The notes beneath the pieces are model-generated. The model was not told where the DNA came from. It saw only the letters and a program-made list of their open reading frames with translations, and made no database searches. From the NCBI GenBank assembly GCA_023442945.1, contig JAEZWW010000031.1, positions 1 to 28,682 on the forward strand: DNA of 28,682 nt. Reading direction: 5' to 3'. The stretch is from Pseudomonadota bacterium (GTDB lineage: Bacteria > Pseudomonadota > Gammaproteobacteria > Burkholderiales > Burkholderiaceae_C). The translations under genes and the position numbers were made by a program. This document shows positions 15,656 to 23,062 of the stretch, in pieces (the stretch's first letter is position 1; the number at the start of each line of letters is the position of its first letter).

Positions 15656-16047
15656 ACCAATCTCTCCAACCCGAAGGCTGGACCGCCCCCAAGGGCTACG
15701 CCAACGGCGTCGCCGCACGCGGCACACAGATCTACGTCGGTGGCCAGATCGGCTGGAACGCCCAGCAGCAGTTTGAGACGGACGACTTCATCGAGCAATG
15801 CCGCCAGACCTTGCAGAACGTCGTCGCCGTGCTCAAGGCCGGTGGCGCCGGGCCCGAGCACATGGTGCGCATGACCTGGTACGTGATCGACCGCGTGGAA
15901 TACAACGCCCGTTTGAAAGAGCTGGGCCCGGTCTACCGCGACGTCATCGGTCGCCACTTCCCCGCGATGACCTGTGTGCAGGTCGCAGCGCTGATGGAAG
16001 CGCGCGCCAAAGTTGAAATTGAAGTGACGGCAGTCGTACCGGACTGA
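15652..16047 (+). CDS. RidA/YjgF/UK114-family protein lacking the canonical arginine
   Basis: This 131-residue protein has the chorismate-mutase-like Rid fold (GYANGVAARGTQIYVGGQIG at 15-34, C-terminal AKVEIEVTAVVP). RidA itself hydrolyses enamines and imines using an arginine in VARLP; the matching segment here is VAALMEAR, with Ala113 at that place and Arg118 shifted. It therefore resembles Rid subfamilies without proven imine-deaminase activity. Its ATG overlaps the ligase stop by four bases, so it is a true pathway member. The monooxygenase/reductase product is a cyclic enamine, which makes deamination or protection from imine damage an attractive but unproven role. Confidence 0.88.
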   Translation: MNQSLQPEGWTAPKGYANGVAARGTQIYVGGQIGWNAQQQFETDDFIEQCRQTLQNVVAVLKAGGAGPEHMVRMTWYVIDRVEYNARLKELGPVYRDVIGRHFPAMTCVQVAALMEARAKVEIEVTAVVPD

Positions 16048-16137
16048 CGCGTGCGTCGCCTGCTGTCCAGGCGACCGCTGCTCCAGCCACTCGGACGCAG
16101 CGGCCATCACCGCGGCGCCAAAACCGAAGCCCAACCC

Positions 16138-17406
16138 ATGACACAAATGAAGGTCGAACTCCAACACGCTCAAGGCGTCGTGCGGGGTGTCGAAGCCGCC
16201 GGCGTGCAAGCCTTTCATGCCGTGCCGTACGCGGCACCTCCCGTGGCCGACTTGCGATGGCGTCCCCCGGTGCCACGTCCTCTTGCCGGTGAGCAGGACG
16301 CGACCCAGCCTGGCCCGATACCGCCGCAGCGCCCGTCGCGCTTGAGTGCCGCCATGGGCGACATTCATCAGGCGCAGTCCGAAGACAGCCTTCACCTGAC
16401 CGTGTGGCGGCCCGCGCAGGTGCAGGCACCCTTGCCCGTCGTGGTGTGGTTGCACGGCGGCGCGTGGCAAAGCGGTGGCGTGCTGCCGTGGTACGACGGC
16501 AGCTTGCTGGCGCGCACCCTCAACGCGGTGGTGGTCGGGGTCAACTACCGACTGGCGGCGCTGGGCTGGTTGTACGTTCGTGGAGAGACGGCGAACGTGG
16601 GATTGCTGGACCAGGAGGAGGCCATCCGCTGGGTGGGAGAGCATATCGCCGTGTTCGGTGGCGATCCGAAGCGCATCACGCTGATGGGGCAGTCGGCCGG
16701 CGCGAACAACATCGCCTGCATGCTCACGCGCTCGCGCATTGCCGACCGCATCATCTTGCAGAGTGCTGGTATGGGCCGCGGCATTCGCACCGCCGAACAG
16801 GCCGAGCGTCTTGCAGACGCTTATTTTCGCGCGTTGGGGGTGGATCATCTCGACGCAGCACGCGCGCTCCCGGTTGAAAAACTGCTGGCGGCGCAGGCCG
16901 ACGCCGGCCTTGCCGCTGTGCTGCAGGCCGAAGGCTCGGCGCGCAACCTGTTCGCCCCGGTGGCGGACGGCGAGGTGCTGGCGCTGGACGTGGAGGCGCG
17001 CTTTGCCACGGCAGCCACCCAAGCCGACGCGCTGGTGGGGTACACGGCGGAAGAAATGCGGTCCTTCCCCGGCGCGCCTTCGGGCGAGGCCGGGCTGGCA
17101 CTGGGCGATGCCGTGTTTGGTGTGGAGTCCCGTCGCTGGGCGGCGCACGCCGTGACCGCTGGCCGCCGCGCCTGGCTGTACGACTTTCAATGCGCGCCCA
17201 GTGCGGCGTTTGGGGCTTGTCACTGCATTGAACTACCTTTTCTGTTCGGCACGTGGCGGGCGTTTGCCGCCGCGCCCATGCTGAATGGCCTGGCGCCCGC
17301 AGACGCGGAGCGTTTGACGCGCCGCCTGCAATCCGTGTGGGGTGAATTCATTGGCGCGGGCTCCGTGCCGTGGCCGATGGCTCCGTTTGTTGAACCCATT
17401 CTTTGA
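16138..17406 (+). CDS. Type B carboxylesterase (alpha/beta hydrolase)
   Basis: This protein of 422 residues from ATG 16138 has the oxyanion motif HGGAW at 106-110, the nucleophile elbow GQSAG at 184-188 with Ser186 (GESAG is usual), an acidic residue in GYTAEEMRSF, and the C-terminal histidine in ACHCIELPFLFG. It is somewhat shorter than typical members of the family. A GTG at 16051 would add 29 arginine-rich residues that do not resemble the family, so I reject it. No signal peptide is apparent. It follows the RidA-like gene by 90 bases and may belong to the same transcript. It may hydrolyse an ester or release a CoA-pathway side product; the substrate is unknown. Confidence 0.87.
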   Translation: MTQMKVELQHAQGVVRGVEAAGVQAFHAVPYAAPPVADLRWRPPVPRPLAGEQDATQPGPIPPQRPSRLSAAMGDIHQAQSEDSLHLTVWRPAQVQAPLPVVVWLHGGAWQSGGVLPWYDGSLLARTLNAVVVGVNYRLAALGWLYVRGETANVGLLDQEEAIRWVGEHIAVFGGDPKRITLMGQSAGANNIACMLTRSRIADRIILQSAGMGRGIRTAEQAERLADAYFRALGVDHLDAARALPVEKLLAAQADAGLAAVLQAEGSARNLFAPVADGEVLALDVEARFATAATQADALVGYTAEEMRSFPGAPSGEAGLALGDAVFGVESRRWAAHAVTAGRRAWLYDFQCAPSAAFGACHCIELPFLFGTWRAFAAAPMLNGLAPADAERLTRRLQSVWGEFIGAGSVPWPMAPFVEPIL

Positions 17407-17412
17407 ACGACG

Positions 17413-18360
17413 ATGAAGAAGACCTTATCTGCCCTGGCCCTGTTCGTATCGCTGTCCGCGGCGGCGGCTTACCCCGACAAACCCGTTCACATCATCGTGT
17501 CCAACCCGCCTGGCGGGCCGGTTGATGTGATGCTGCGCGTGCTGTCGGACCGCCTCTCCAAACAGTGGAAGCAGCCGGTCATTGTGGACAACAAGCCCGG
17601 TGCATCAGGCATCCTGAGCTCTACCGCGATCGCGCGCGCTGAACCCGATGGCTACACACTGGGCATGGTGGTGGCCTCGGCCATCACCATCATGCCGTTC
17701 ACGGTAGAAAAGCTGCCGTACGACCCGATCAAGGACCTGCAGCCCATCACGCTGGTGGCGCGCACGCCATTCGTGTTCGTGGTGGCGAAGAACAGCCCCC
17801 TCAAAACCTGGCAAGACTTTGTCGAGCAGGCCAAGCGCAAAGAGCTGAACGTCGGGTCCTTGTCCATCGGCACGGCTTTTCATCTGGTGTGGGAACAGAC
17901 GGCGCAGCGCGCGGGCATCAAGGCGCTGTATGTCCCGTCACCATCGTCCGGTAAGACGCAGACCGACCTGATGGGTGGTTCGCTCGACGTGGTGCTGGAT
18001 GCGCCTTCCAGCGCGAAAGGCTTGCTCGACGGCGGAAAACTTCGGGCACTGGCGGTCACCAGTGCGCACCGTTTCGCTGGGCTGCCCCAGACACCCACCT
18101 TGGACGAATCAGGCCTGAAAGGCTATTCCGCCACGCCGTGGATCGGCATGATGGCGCCAGCCGGCGTGCCGAGCGATCGCGTACAGAAGATCGAGCATGA
18201 CGTTCGGCAGGTGCTGGCCGAGCCGGCCATGAAGTCGCGCATGGAATCGCTGGGCATGGTGCCGGTGGCGAGCACGTCCGCCGAAATGGCCAAGACCATC
18301 CAGGACGATCGCAAAGAGATGGAGCCGCTGGTCAAGCGCCTGGGCATCAAGCTCAACTGA
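17413..18360 (+). CDS. Bug-family (TctC-like) periplasmic solute-binding protein
   Basis: This 315-residue protein has a signal peptide (MKKTLSALALFVSLSAAAA), then YPDKPVHIIVSNPPGGPVDVMLR, KPGASGILSSTAIARAEPDGYTLG and LPYDPIKDLQPITLVA, all typical of the Bug receptors of tripartite tricarboxylate transporters. No TctA/TctB membrane genes are present, as is usual for the many orphan Bug proteins of Burkholderiales. It starts six bases after the esterase stop and is probably the last gene of operon 2. It may bind an aromatic or carboxylic acid used by the pathway. Confidence 0.93.
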   Translation: MKKTLSALALFVSLSAAAAYPDKPVHIIVSNPPGGPVDVMLRVLSDRLSKQWKQPVIVDNKPGASGILSSTAIARAEPDGYTLGMVVASAITIMPFTVEKLPYDPIKDLQPITLVARTPFVFVVAKNSPLKTWQDFVEQAKRKELNVGSLSIGTAFHLVWEQTAQRAGIKALYVPSPSSGKTQTDLMGGSLDVVLDAPSSAKGLLDGGKLRALAVTSAHRFAGLPQTPTLDESGLKGYSATPWIGMMAPAGVPSDRVQKIEHDVRQVLAEPAMKSRMESLGMVPVASTSAEMAKTIQDDRKEMEPLVKRLGIKLN

Positions 18361-18377
18361 GCCGGCAGCACGGCTCA
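18358..18377. terminator. Hairpin shared by two converging genes, containing both stop codons
   Basis: TGAGCCG (18358-18364) and CGGCTCA (18371-18377) form a perfect 7-base stem with a 6-base loop. The first three bases are the stop of the Bug gene, and the last three are the stop of the MocR gene on the other strand. The genes are only 14 bases apart. No T-run follows in either direction, so efficiency as an intrinsic terminator is doubtful. Confidence 0.4.
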
Positions 18378-19883
18378 TGCCCTGGTGGCAAACATCGCTG
18401 CTCGCGCCTGGCGAAACACGTCCCAGAACGTGGCGTCCTGCGCGCTGGCGAAGTTGATGCGCATCAGGGTGCTGGGCGCGCGGCTGGCGTGGAACAGCGC
18501 ACCGGGCGCCAGCAGGTAGCCGATGTCCAGCAGGCGCAGCGCCAGCGCGTCCGTGTCCACGCCGGTGTCGACCCAGCCGAACAGGCCGGCGGGTTCGGTG
18601 ACGAAGCGGCACCCGGCCGCGCGGGCGTGGTGGACGCTGCGTGCGCGCGCCAGTGCCAGGCGCGTGCGCACCCGCTCGGCGTGGTGTTGCAACTGGTCGC
18701 TTTCGATGCACTGGGCCAACGCGCGCTCCAGCAGCGCGGGCGTGGTCAGCGTGGTCAGCAGCTTGGTGTCCAACAGCGGCTCCACCAGGGCCGGTGGGGC
18801 CGCCAGAAAGCCGATGCGCCAGGCCGGCGCCAGGATCTTGGCGAAGCCGCTGACGTAGATGGTGCGCTGCAACCCGTCCAGCTGCGACACGCGCGTGGCG
18901 TGGTCGGGCATCAGGTGGTGGTAGGTGTCGTCCTCCACCACGTAAAAGTCGTGCTGCTGCGCCAGCTGCAGCAGCTGGTGCGCGCTGGCCGGGCTCAGGC
19001 TGTAGCCGGTCGGGTTGTGCAGCACGCTGACGCTGACGAACAGGCGCGGCGCGTCGCGCGTGCCGGCATGGGCTTCGCAGTACCGCGCCATCACCGCCAG
19101 GTCCGGGCCGTCGGGGCCGCGTGGTACGGGCAGCAGACGCATGCCCAGCGCCGACAGGCGCGCAAATTCGACCGACCAGCCGGGCTCTTCGACCATCACC
19201 GTGTCGCCGGGCTTGAGCAGCGTGCGGCTGACGATGTCCAGCGCCTGCGTTGCACCCACGGTGGTGACGATCTGCGCCGGCGCCGCGGCGATGCCCTGCT
19301 CGGCCAGGCGGTCGGCCAGCGCGCGGCGCAGCGCCGGGTCGCCCTGCGGGTCGCCGTAGCGCACGGTGGCGTCGCGCAGGCCGTGGCCGCTGCTGACGCG
19401 CTGCAGCGCCGCGGCCATGAAGTCGTTGTCCAGCCATTCGGGCGGCAGCACGCCCATGCCGGGTTGGGGCCGGTCGCTGCCGCCGCTGTGGAACATGCCG
19501 CGCATCAGCGTCGCGGCGCTGATCGGCGCGTTCAGCCGGCGCGCTTCAGCGGGGTCGGTCGATGCTATCGAAAGAGAAGCTGCTTGCGCAGATCCAGCAA
19601 CGGCTGGACGCAGTTTTTTTGCCCAATCGCGCACATAAAAGCCGCGGTTGCGCCGCGCCTCTACCAGGCCCTGCGCCAACAGGTGGTCGTAAGCGGCCAC
19701 CACCGTGGACGGGCTGACGGCGTGCAGCGCGGCGCACTGGCGCACGCTGGGCAGGCGGCTGCCGGGCGCCATCAGGCGGTCGCGGATGCGCGTGGCAAAG
19801 CGCGCGGCCAGCTGTTCGGTCAGCGTTTGGGTGGTGGCGCGCTGCAGCACGGGCGCGGGGTCGATCGGGTGCTTCAAAACCAT
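18375..19883 (-). CDS. MocR/PdxR-type regulator: GntR winged helix plus aminotransferase-like domain
   Basis: This 502-residue protein has an N-terminal GntR winged helix (about 17-86, with RLPSVRQCAALHAVSPSTVVAAYDHL split over the two helices and GFYVRDW as wing). A long fold-type I aminotransferase domain follows, with the PLP lysine in SGFAKILAPAWRIG and EDDTYHHLMPD upstream of it. MocR proteins sense PLP or amino acid adducts and control divergent genes. Here the divergent gene is a LysE exporter, and a palindrome lies between them. The linker (about residues 86-107) coincides with copy B of the interspersed repeat, read antisense. It probably controls the downstream exporter/aminotransferase series. 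Confidence 0.93.
   Translation of the reverse strand: MVLKHPIDPAPVLQRATTQTLTEQLAARFATRIRDRLMAPGSRLPSVRQCAALHAVSPSTVVAAYDHLLAQGLVEARRNRGFYVRDWAKKLRPAVAGSAQAASLSIASTDPAEARRLNAPISAATLMRGMFHSGGSDRPQPGMGVLPPEWLDNDFMAAALQRVSSGHGLRDATVRYGDPQGDPALRRALADRLAEQGIAAAPAQIVTTVGATQALDIVSRTLLKPGDTVMVEEPGWSVEFARLSALGMRLLPVPRGPDGPDLAVMARYCEAHAGTRDAPRLFVSVSVLHNPTGYSLSPASAHQLLQLAQQHDFYVVEDDTYHHLMPDHATRVSQLDGLQRTIYVSGFAKILAPAWRIGFLAAPPALVEPLLDTKLLTTLTTPALLERALAQCIESDQLQHHAERVRTRLALARARSVHHARAAGCRFVTEPAGLFGWVDTGVDTDALALRLLDIGYLLAPGALFHASRAPSTLMRINFASAQDATFWDVFRQARAAMFATRA
19564..19627 (+). repeat. Interspersed repeat, copy B (antisense inside the MocR gene linker)
   Basis: The + strand reads GCTATC, 8 bases, AGCTGCTTGCGC, then a tail ending in a T-run before GCCCAAT. 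The core from AGCTGCTTGCGCAGAT matches copy A without mismatch. In the MocR protein it encodes the flexible linker between the DNA-binding and aminotransferase domains, where an insertion is easily tolerated. Confidence 0.7.
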
Positions 19884-19925
19884 ACAGTTCCTGATCTGAT
19901 TTGGTTAACTGTATTGATAGTGTAT
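19882..19925. promoter_or_regulatory. Divergent MocR operator
   Basis: ATACAGTT (19882-19889, overlapping the MocR start codon) and AACTGTAT (19907-19914) are perfect inverted arms separated by 17 bases. A second TGTAT at 19921-19925 repeats the one at 19910-19914 with an 11-base step, about one helical turn. Mixed inverted and direct half-sites are typical of MocR targets. Occupancy would block the regulator's own translation start region and could activate or repress the lysE-like gene that starts at 19951. Confidence 0.6.
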
Positions 19926-19950
19926 GGCTCTTCGGCGCTAGAGTGCCAGC

Positions 19951-20559
19951 ATGCCTTTGTCGGAATTCACCGCCCTGTTGCTGATGGCCACCGCCGCCAG
20001 CTTCACGCCCGGGCCGAACACCACGCTGTCCACCGCCATCGCCGCCAACCGCGGCTTGCGTGGCGCGATGCGCTTTGTGTGTGCGGTGCCGATCGGCTGG
20101 GGCCTGCTGTTTCTCGCGTGTGCGTTGGGTGTCGGCGCGCTGATCGTCGCTGTGCCGGCGCTGCGCTGGGCCGTGCTGGGGCTGGGCCTGGGCTACATGC
20201 TGTGGCTGGCGTCCAGGCTGGCGCGCAGCGGCACCCTGTCACAGGCCGACGAACGCAAGCTGGACGTGACCTTCGGCCAAGGCGTGTTGTTGCAGTTTCT
20301 GAACATCAAGGCCTGGATGCTGGCGTTGTCGGTCGTGGCCGGCTGGATCGCCGGGCGGCCGGACGCGGCGGGGCGCATCGTCCTGGTCGTGCCGGTGATG
20401 GTGGCGTTTGGCTTTGCCAGCAACTTCACCTACGCCATGGTCGGCTCGCTGCTGCGCCACTGGCTGGCGCAGGGCAGCCGCCTGCTGTGGTTCAACCGCT
20501 TGATGGCTCTGGCCTTGGTCGTGACGGCCGGCTGGATGGCGTGGACGGCGTTGCGATGA
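19951..20559 (+). CDS. LysE/RhtB-family amino acid exporter
   Basis: This 202-residue inner membrane protein has about six hydrophobic segments and the family signature ASFTPGPNTTLS near the N terminus, plus FLNIKAWMLALS in the second half. LysE proteins expel amino acids or related compounds. It lies divergent from the MocR gene with the operator between them, a common pairing in which the regulator controls the exporter. Its stop overlaps the next start (ATGA). Confidence 0.92.
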   Translation: MPLSEFTALLLMATAASFTPGPNTTLSTAIAANRGLRGAMRFVCAVPIGWGLLFLACALGVGALIVAVPALRWAVLGLGLGYMLWLASRLARSGTLSQADERKLDVTFGQGVLLQFLNIKAWMLALSVVAGWIAGRPDAAGRIVLVVPVMVAFGFASNFTYAMVGSLLRHWLAQGSRLLWFNRLMALALVVTAGWMAWTALR

Positions 20560-21473
20560 ACACGGCCACCTGGTCCCATGACGACGCGGCGCGCCGCACC
20601 GCTGGCTTCTGGCTCGGTGTGCTGGGCACGGCCTGCTTCGCCGTCACCCTGCCGGCCACGCGCTTAGCCACCGGCACGGTCGACGACCCGCAGTTGGCGC
20701 CGGCCTTCGTCACCTTCGGCCGCGCCGCCCTGGCGGGCCTGCTGTCGGCGCTGTTCCTGCTGGTGGTGCGTTCGCCCTGGCCGACGGCGCGGCAGTGGCG
20801 CATGTTGTCGATGTCGATGCTGGGCAACGCGATCGGCTTTCCGCTGCTGCTGGCCTGGGCGCTGCGCAGCGTGACGGCGACGCACGCGGCCGTCATCACC
20901 GCGCTGCTGCCGCTGACCACCGCCATGGTCGCTGCGTGGGTGCTGCACCAGCGTGCGCGCCCGGCGTTCTGGGTCTGCGCGGTGCTGGGCAGCTCGCTGG
21001 TCGTGCTGTTCGCCTGGCTGCGCGCGGGCGAGCACGGCGGCTTTGGTTTTGAGGCGGCCGATTTGCTGCTGGCCGGCGCCATGGTGGCCGCGTCGATCGG
21101 CTACGTTTACGGCGCCAAGGTCACGCCCGAGCTGGGCGCCGAGCAGGTCATCTGCTGGGTCTGCCTGGGCGCGCTGCCGGTCACGCTGCCGCTGGCCTGG
21201 TGGCTGTGGCCGGCCAACGCGGCTGACATCCGCCCGTCCGCCTGGGCTGGCTTTGTGTACGTCGGCTCGGTGTCGATGTGGGCCGGTTTCTTCGCCTGGT
21301 ACCGTGGCCTGGACTGGGGTGGCGCCCTGCGCGTCAGCCAGACCCAGCTGCTGCAACCCTTTCTGGCGATGCTGTTCGCCTGGCCCTTGCTGGGCGAACG
21401 GCCCGACCTGCTGTCGATCGCCTTCGCGCTGGCCGTGGTCGCCACGGTGTTCTTGAGCCGCAAGCTGCGCTGA
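20556..21473 (+). CDS. EamA-family (DMT superfamily) exporter
   Basis: This 305-residue protein has about ten transmembrane segments arranged as two EamA repeats: an early GTACFAVTLPATRLA and a C-terminal GGALRVSQTQLLQPFLAMLFAWPLLGERPDL, with the conserved late glutamate in GERPD. It is probably an amino acid or metabolite exporter. It is translationally coupled to the LysE gene by a four-base overlap, so the two likely share regulation and related substrates. Confidence 0.92.
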   Translation: MNTATWSHDDAARRTAGFWLGVLGTACFAVTLPATRLATGTVDDPQLAPAFVTFGRAALAGLLSALFLLVVRSPWPTARQWRMLSMSMLGNAIGFPLLLAWALRSVTATHAAVITALLPLTTAMVAAWVLHQRARPAFWVCAVLGSSLVVLFAWLRAGEHGGFGFEAADLLLAGAMVAASIGYVYGAKVTPELGAEQVICWVCLGALPVTLPLAWWLWPANAADIRPSAWAGFVYVGSVSMWAGFFAWYRGLDWGGALRVSQTQLLQPFLAMLFAWPLLGERPDLLSIAFALAVVATVFLSRKLR

Positions 21474-21488
21474 ACCGGAGCCGAGCGC

Positions 21489-21818
21489 ATGAAAATGACG
21501 GACATTCCCTTCAACGTGACGGACTGGTCGACAGTCGATCGTGTCGAACACCCGGCCGAAGCCGGCCAGGCCTTTTGGCGCACGCAGCAGCACGGCGCCG
21601 TGCGCGTGCGCATGGTCGAATACACGCCCGGCTACGTGTCCGATCACTGGTGCGAAAAGGGCCACATCCTGTACTGTCTGTCCGGCGAGCTGCACACCGA
21701 ATTGAAGGACGGGCGCCAATGGGTGCTGCGCCCCGGCATGAGCTACCAGGTCGCCGACGGCGCCGAGCCCCACCGTTCCCGCGCGCCGCAGGGCGCCCTG
21801 TTGTTTGTGGTTGATTGA
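21489..21818 (+). CDS. DHCW-motif cupin protein
   Basis: This 109-residue single-domain cupin carries SDHWCEKGHILYCLSGEL, the motif for which the DHCW cupin group is named, then the second cupin strand PGMSYQVADGAEPHRS. CGGAG lies before the ATG, 15 bases after the exporter stop. Members are small metal-binding proteins of unknown reaction. The position between an exporter and an aminotransferase suggests a link to amino acid metabolism. Confidence 0.88.
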   Translation: MKMTDIPFNVTDWSTVDRVEHPAEAGQAFWRTQQHGAVRVRMVEYTPGYVSDHWCEKGHILYCLSGELHTELKDGRQWVLRPGMSYQVADGAEPHRSRAPQGALLFVVD

Positions 21819-21845
21819 CAAAGAGGCTGACGAGGAAATTCCAAG

Positions 21846-23057
21846 ATGAACACCCGCGAAACACTTTCCCCCTGGCAACTGGCCGAACGCGCCCACAGCA
21901 TGAACCCGTCGGCGATCCGCGAGATCCTGAAGGTGACGGAGCGCCCCGGCATCCTCAACTTCGCTGGCGGCCTGCCCGCGCCCGAGACCTTCCCGGTCGA
22001 GGCCATGCACGCCGCCTGTGCCGCCGTGCTGGGCGAGGACCTGAACGTTGCGCGCGCTTCGCTGCAGTACGCGTCCAGCGAAGGCCTGCCCGAGCTGCGC
22101 CAGTGGGTCGCCGCCGAGATGGCCAAGCAGGGCGCGAACATTTCGCCCGACCAGGTGCTGATCACCACCGGCAGCCAGCAGGGCCTCGACTTGATCGCCA
22201 AGGTGTTGCTCGACAAAGGCAGCCGCATGCTGGTCGAGTCGCCCACCTACCTGGGCGCGCTGCAGGCCTTCACGCCCATGCAGCCGAACATCGAAAGCGT
22301 TGAAAGCGATTCCGGCGGCGTGTCCGCGCCCGCTCTGCGCAAGGCGCTAGAAAAAGGGGAGCGCCCGCGCTTCATCTACCTGCTGCCCAACTTCCAGAAC
22401 CCGACCGGCCGCACCATGGACGAGGCGCGCCGCAACGAGGTCATCGCCGTCTGCCGCGATTTCGGCCTGCCCATCGTGGAAGACAACCCCTACGGCGAGC
22501 TGTGGTTTGAGGCCCAGCCGCCCGCGCCCCTGCTGGCGCGCTGGCCCGAGGGCGTGCTGTACCTGGGCTCGTTCAGCAAGATCCTGGCGCCTGGCCTGCG
22601 CCTGGGCTACGTCATCGCCCCGCCCGACCTGTACCCCAAGCTGCTGCAGGCCAAGCAGGCGGCCGACCTGCACACGCCCGGCTTCAACCAGCGCGTGGTG
22701 GCCGAGGTCATCAAGGACGGCTTTTTGGACCGCCACGTCCCTACCATCCGCGACCGCTACCACCAGCAGCGCGATGCCATGCTGGCCGCGCTGCAGCGCG
22801 AGCTGGGCGACACCGGCGCGGAATGGACGCGGCCCGTGGGCGGCATGTTCGTCTGGGTGCGCCTGCCTGAAGGCTTGGTGGCGAAGGAACTGCTGCCCGC
22901 CGCCGTCGAAGCCGGCATGGCCTTCGTCCCCGGCGCGCCCTTCTACGCCGAAAACGCCGACCCGCGCACCCTGCGCCTGTCCTTCGTCACCTCCACGCCC
23001 GAGCAGATCGACCGCGGCATGGCGGCACTGGCGCGGGTGGTGCGCGCGGCGCGCTGA
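21846..23057 (+). CDS. PLP-dependent class I/II aminotransferase (2-aminoadipate/LysN-like)
   Basis: This 403-residue fold-type I aminotransferase has ILNFAGGLPAPETFPVEAM, TTGSQQGLDLIAKVLLDKG, PNFQNPTGRTM, the segment VEDNPYGELWF and the PLP lysine in SFSKILAPGLRLGY. The pattern is that of the LysN/2-aminoadipate transaminase group, which resembles the MocR aminotransferase domain but has no DNA-binding part. GAGGAAAT lies upstream of the ATG. It probably transaminates an amino acid handled by the neighbouring exporters and dehydratase; the substrate cannot be read from the sequence. Confidence 0.92.
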   Translation: MNTRETLSPWQLAERAHSMNPSAIREILKVTERPGILNFAGGLPAPETFPVEAMHAACAAVLGEDLNVARASLQYASSEGLPELRQWVAAEMAKQGANISPDQVLITTGSQQGLDLIAKVLLDKGSRMLVESPTYLGALQAFTPMQPNIESVESDSGGVSAPALRKALEKGERPRFIYLLPNFQNPTGRTMDEARRNEVIAVCRDFGLPIVEDNPYGELWFEAQPPAPLLARWPEGVLYLGSFSKILAPGLRLGYVIAPPDLYPKLLQAKQAADLHTPGFNQRVVAEVIKDGFLDRHVPTIRDRYHQQRDAMLAALQRELGDTGAEWTRPVGGMFVWVRLPEGLVAKELLPAAVEAGMAFVPGAPFYAENADPRTLRLSFVTSTPEQIDRGMAALARVVRAAR

Positions 23058-23062
23058 TTCGC

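Noticed and set aside
16055..16075. GTCGCC/GGCGAC hairpin after the RidA-like gene as a terminator
   Set aside because: The stem is only six bases with a 9-base loop and no T-run. It is too weak to call.
16051..16137. GTG start extending the carboxylesterase by 29 residues
   Set aside because: The extension is arginine-rich, lacks a signal peptide pattern, and homologous sequence begins at about MTQMKVEL.
15562..17223. 553-codon minus-strand open frame
   Set aside because: It is antisense to the RidA-like and carboxylesterase genes; the low-complexity His/Arg/Gly translation has no family motif.
18489..20555. Very long + strand open frame antisense to the MocR gene
   Set aside because: The translation is rich in Arg, Gln, His and Ala without motifs, and the opposite strand has a complete MocR protein. 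It is a GC-rich shadow that happens to run into the EamA gene frame.
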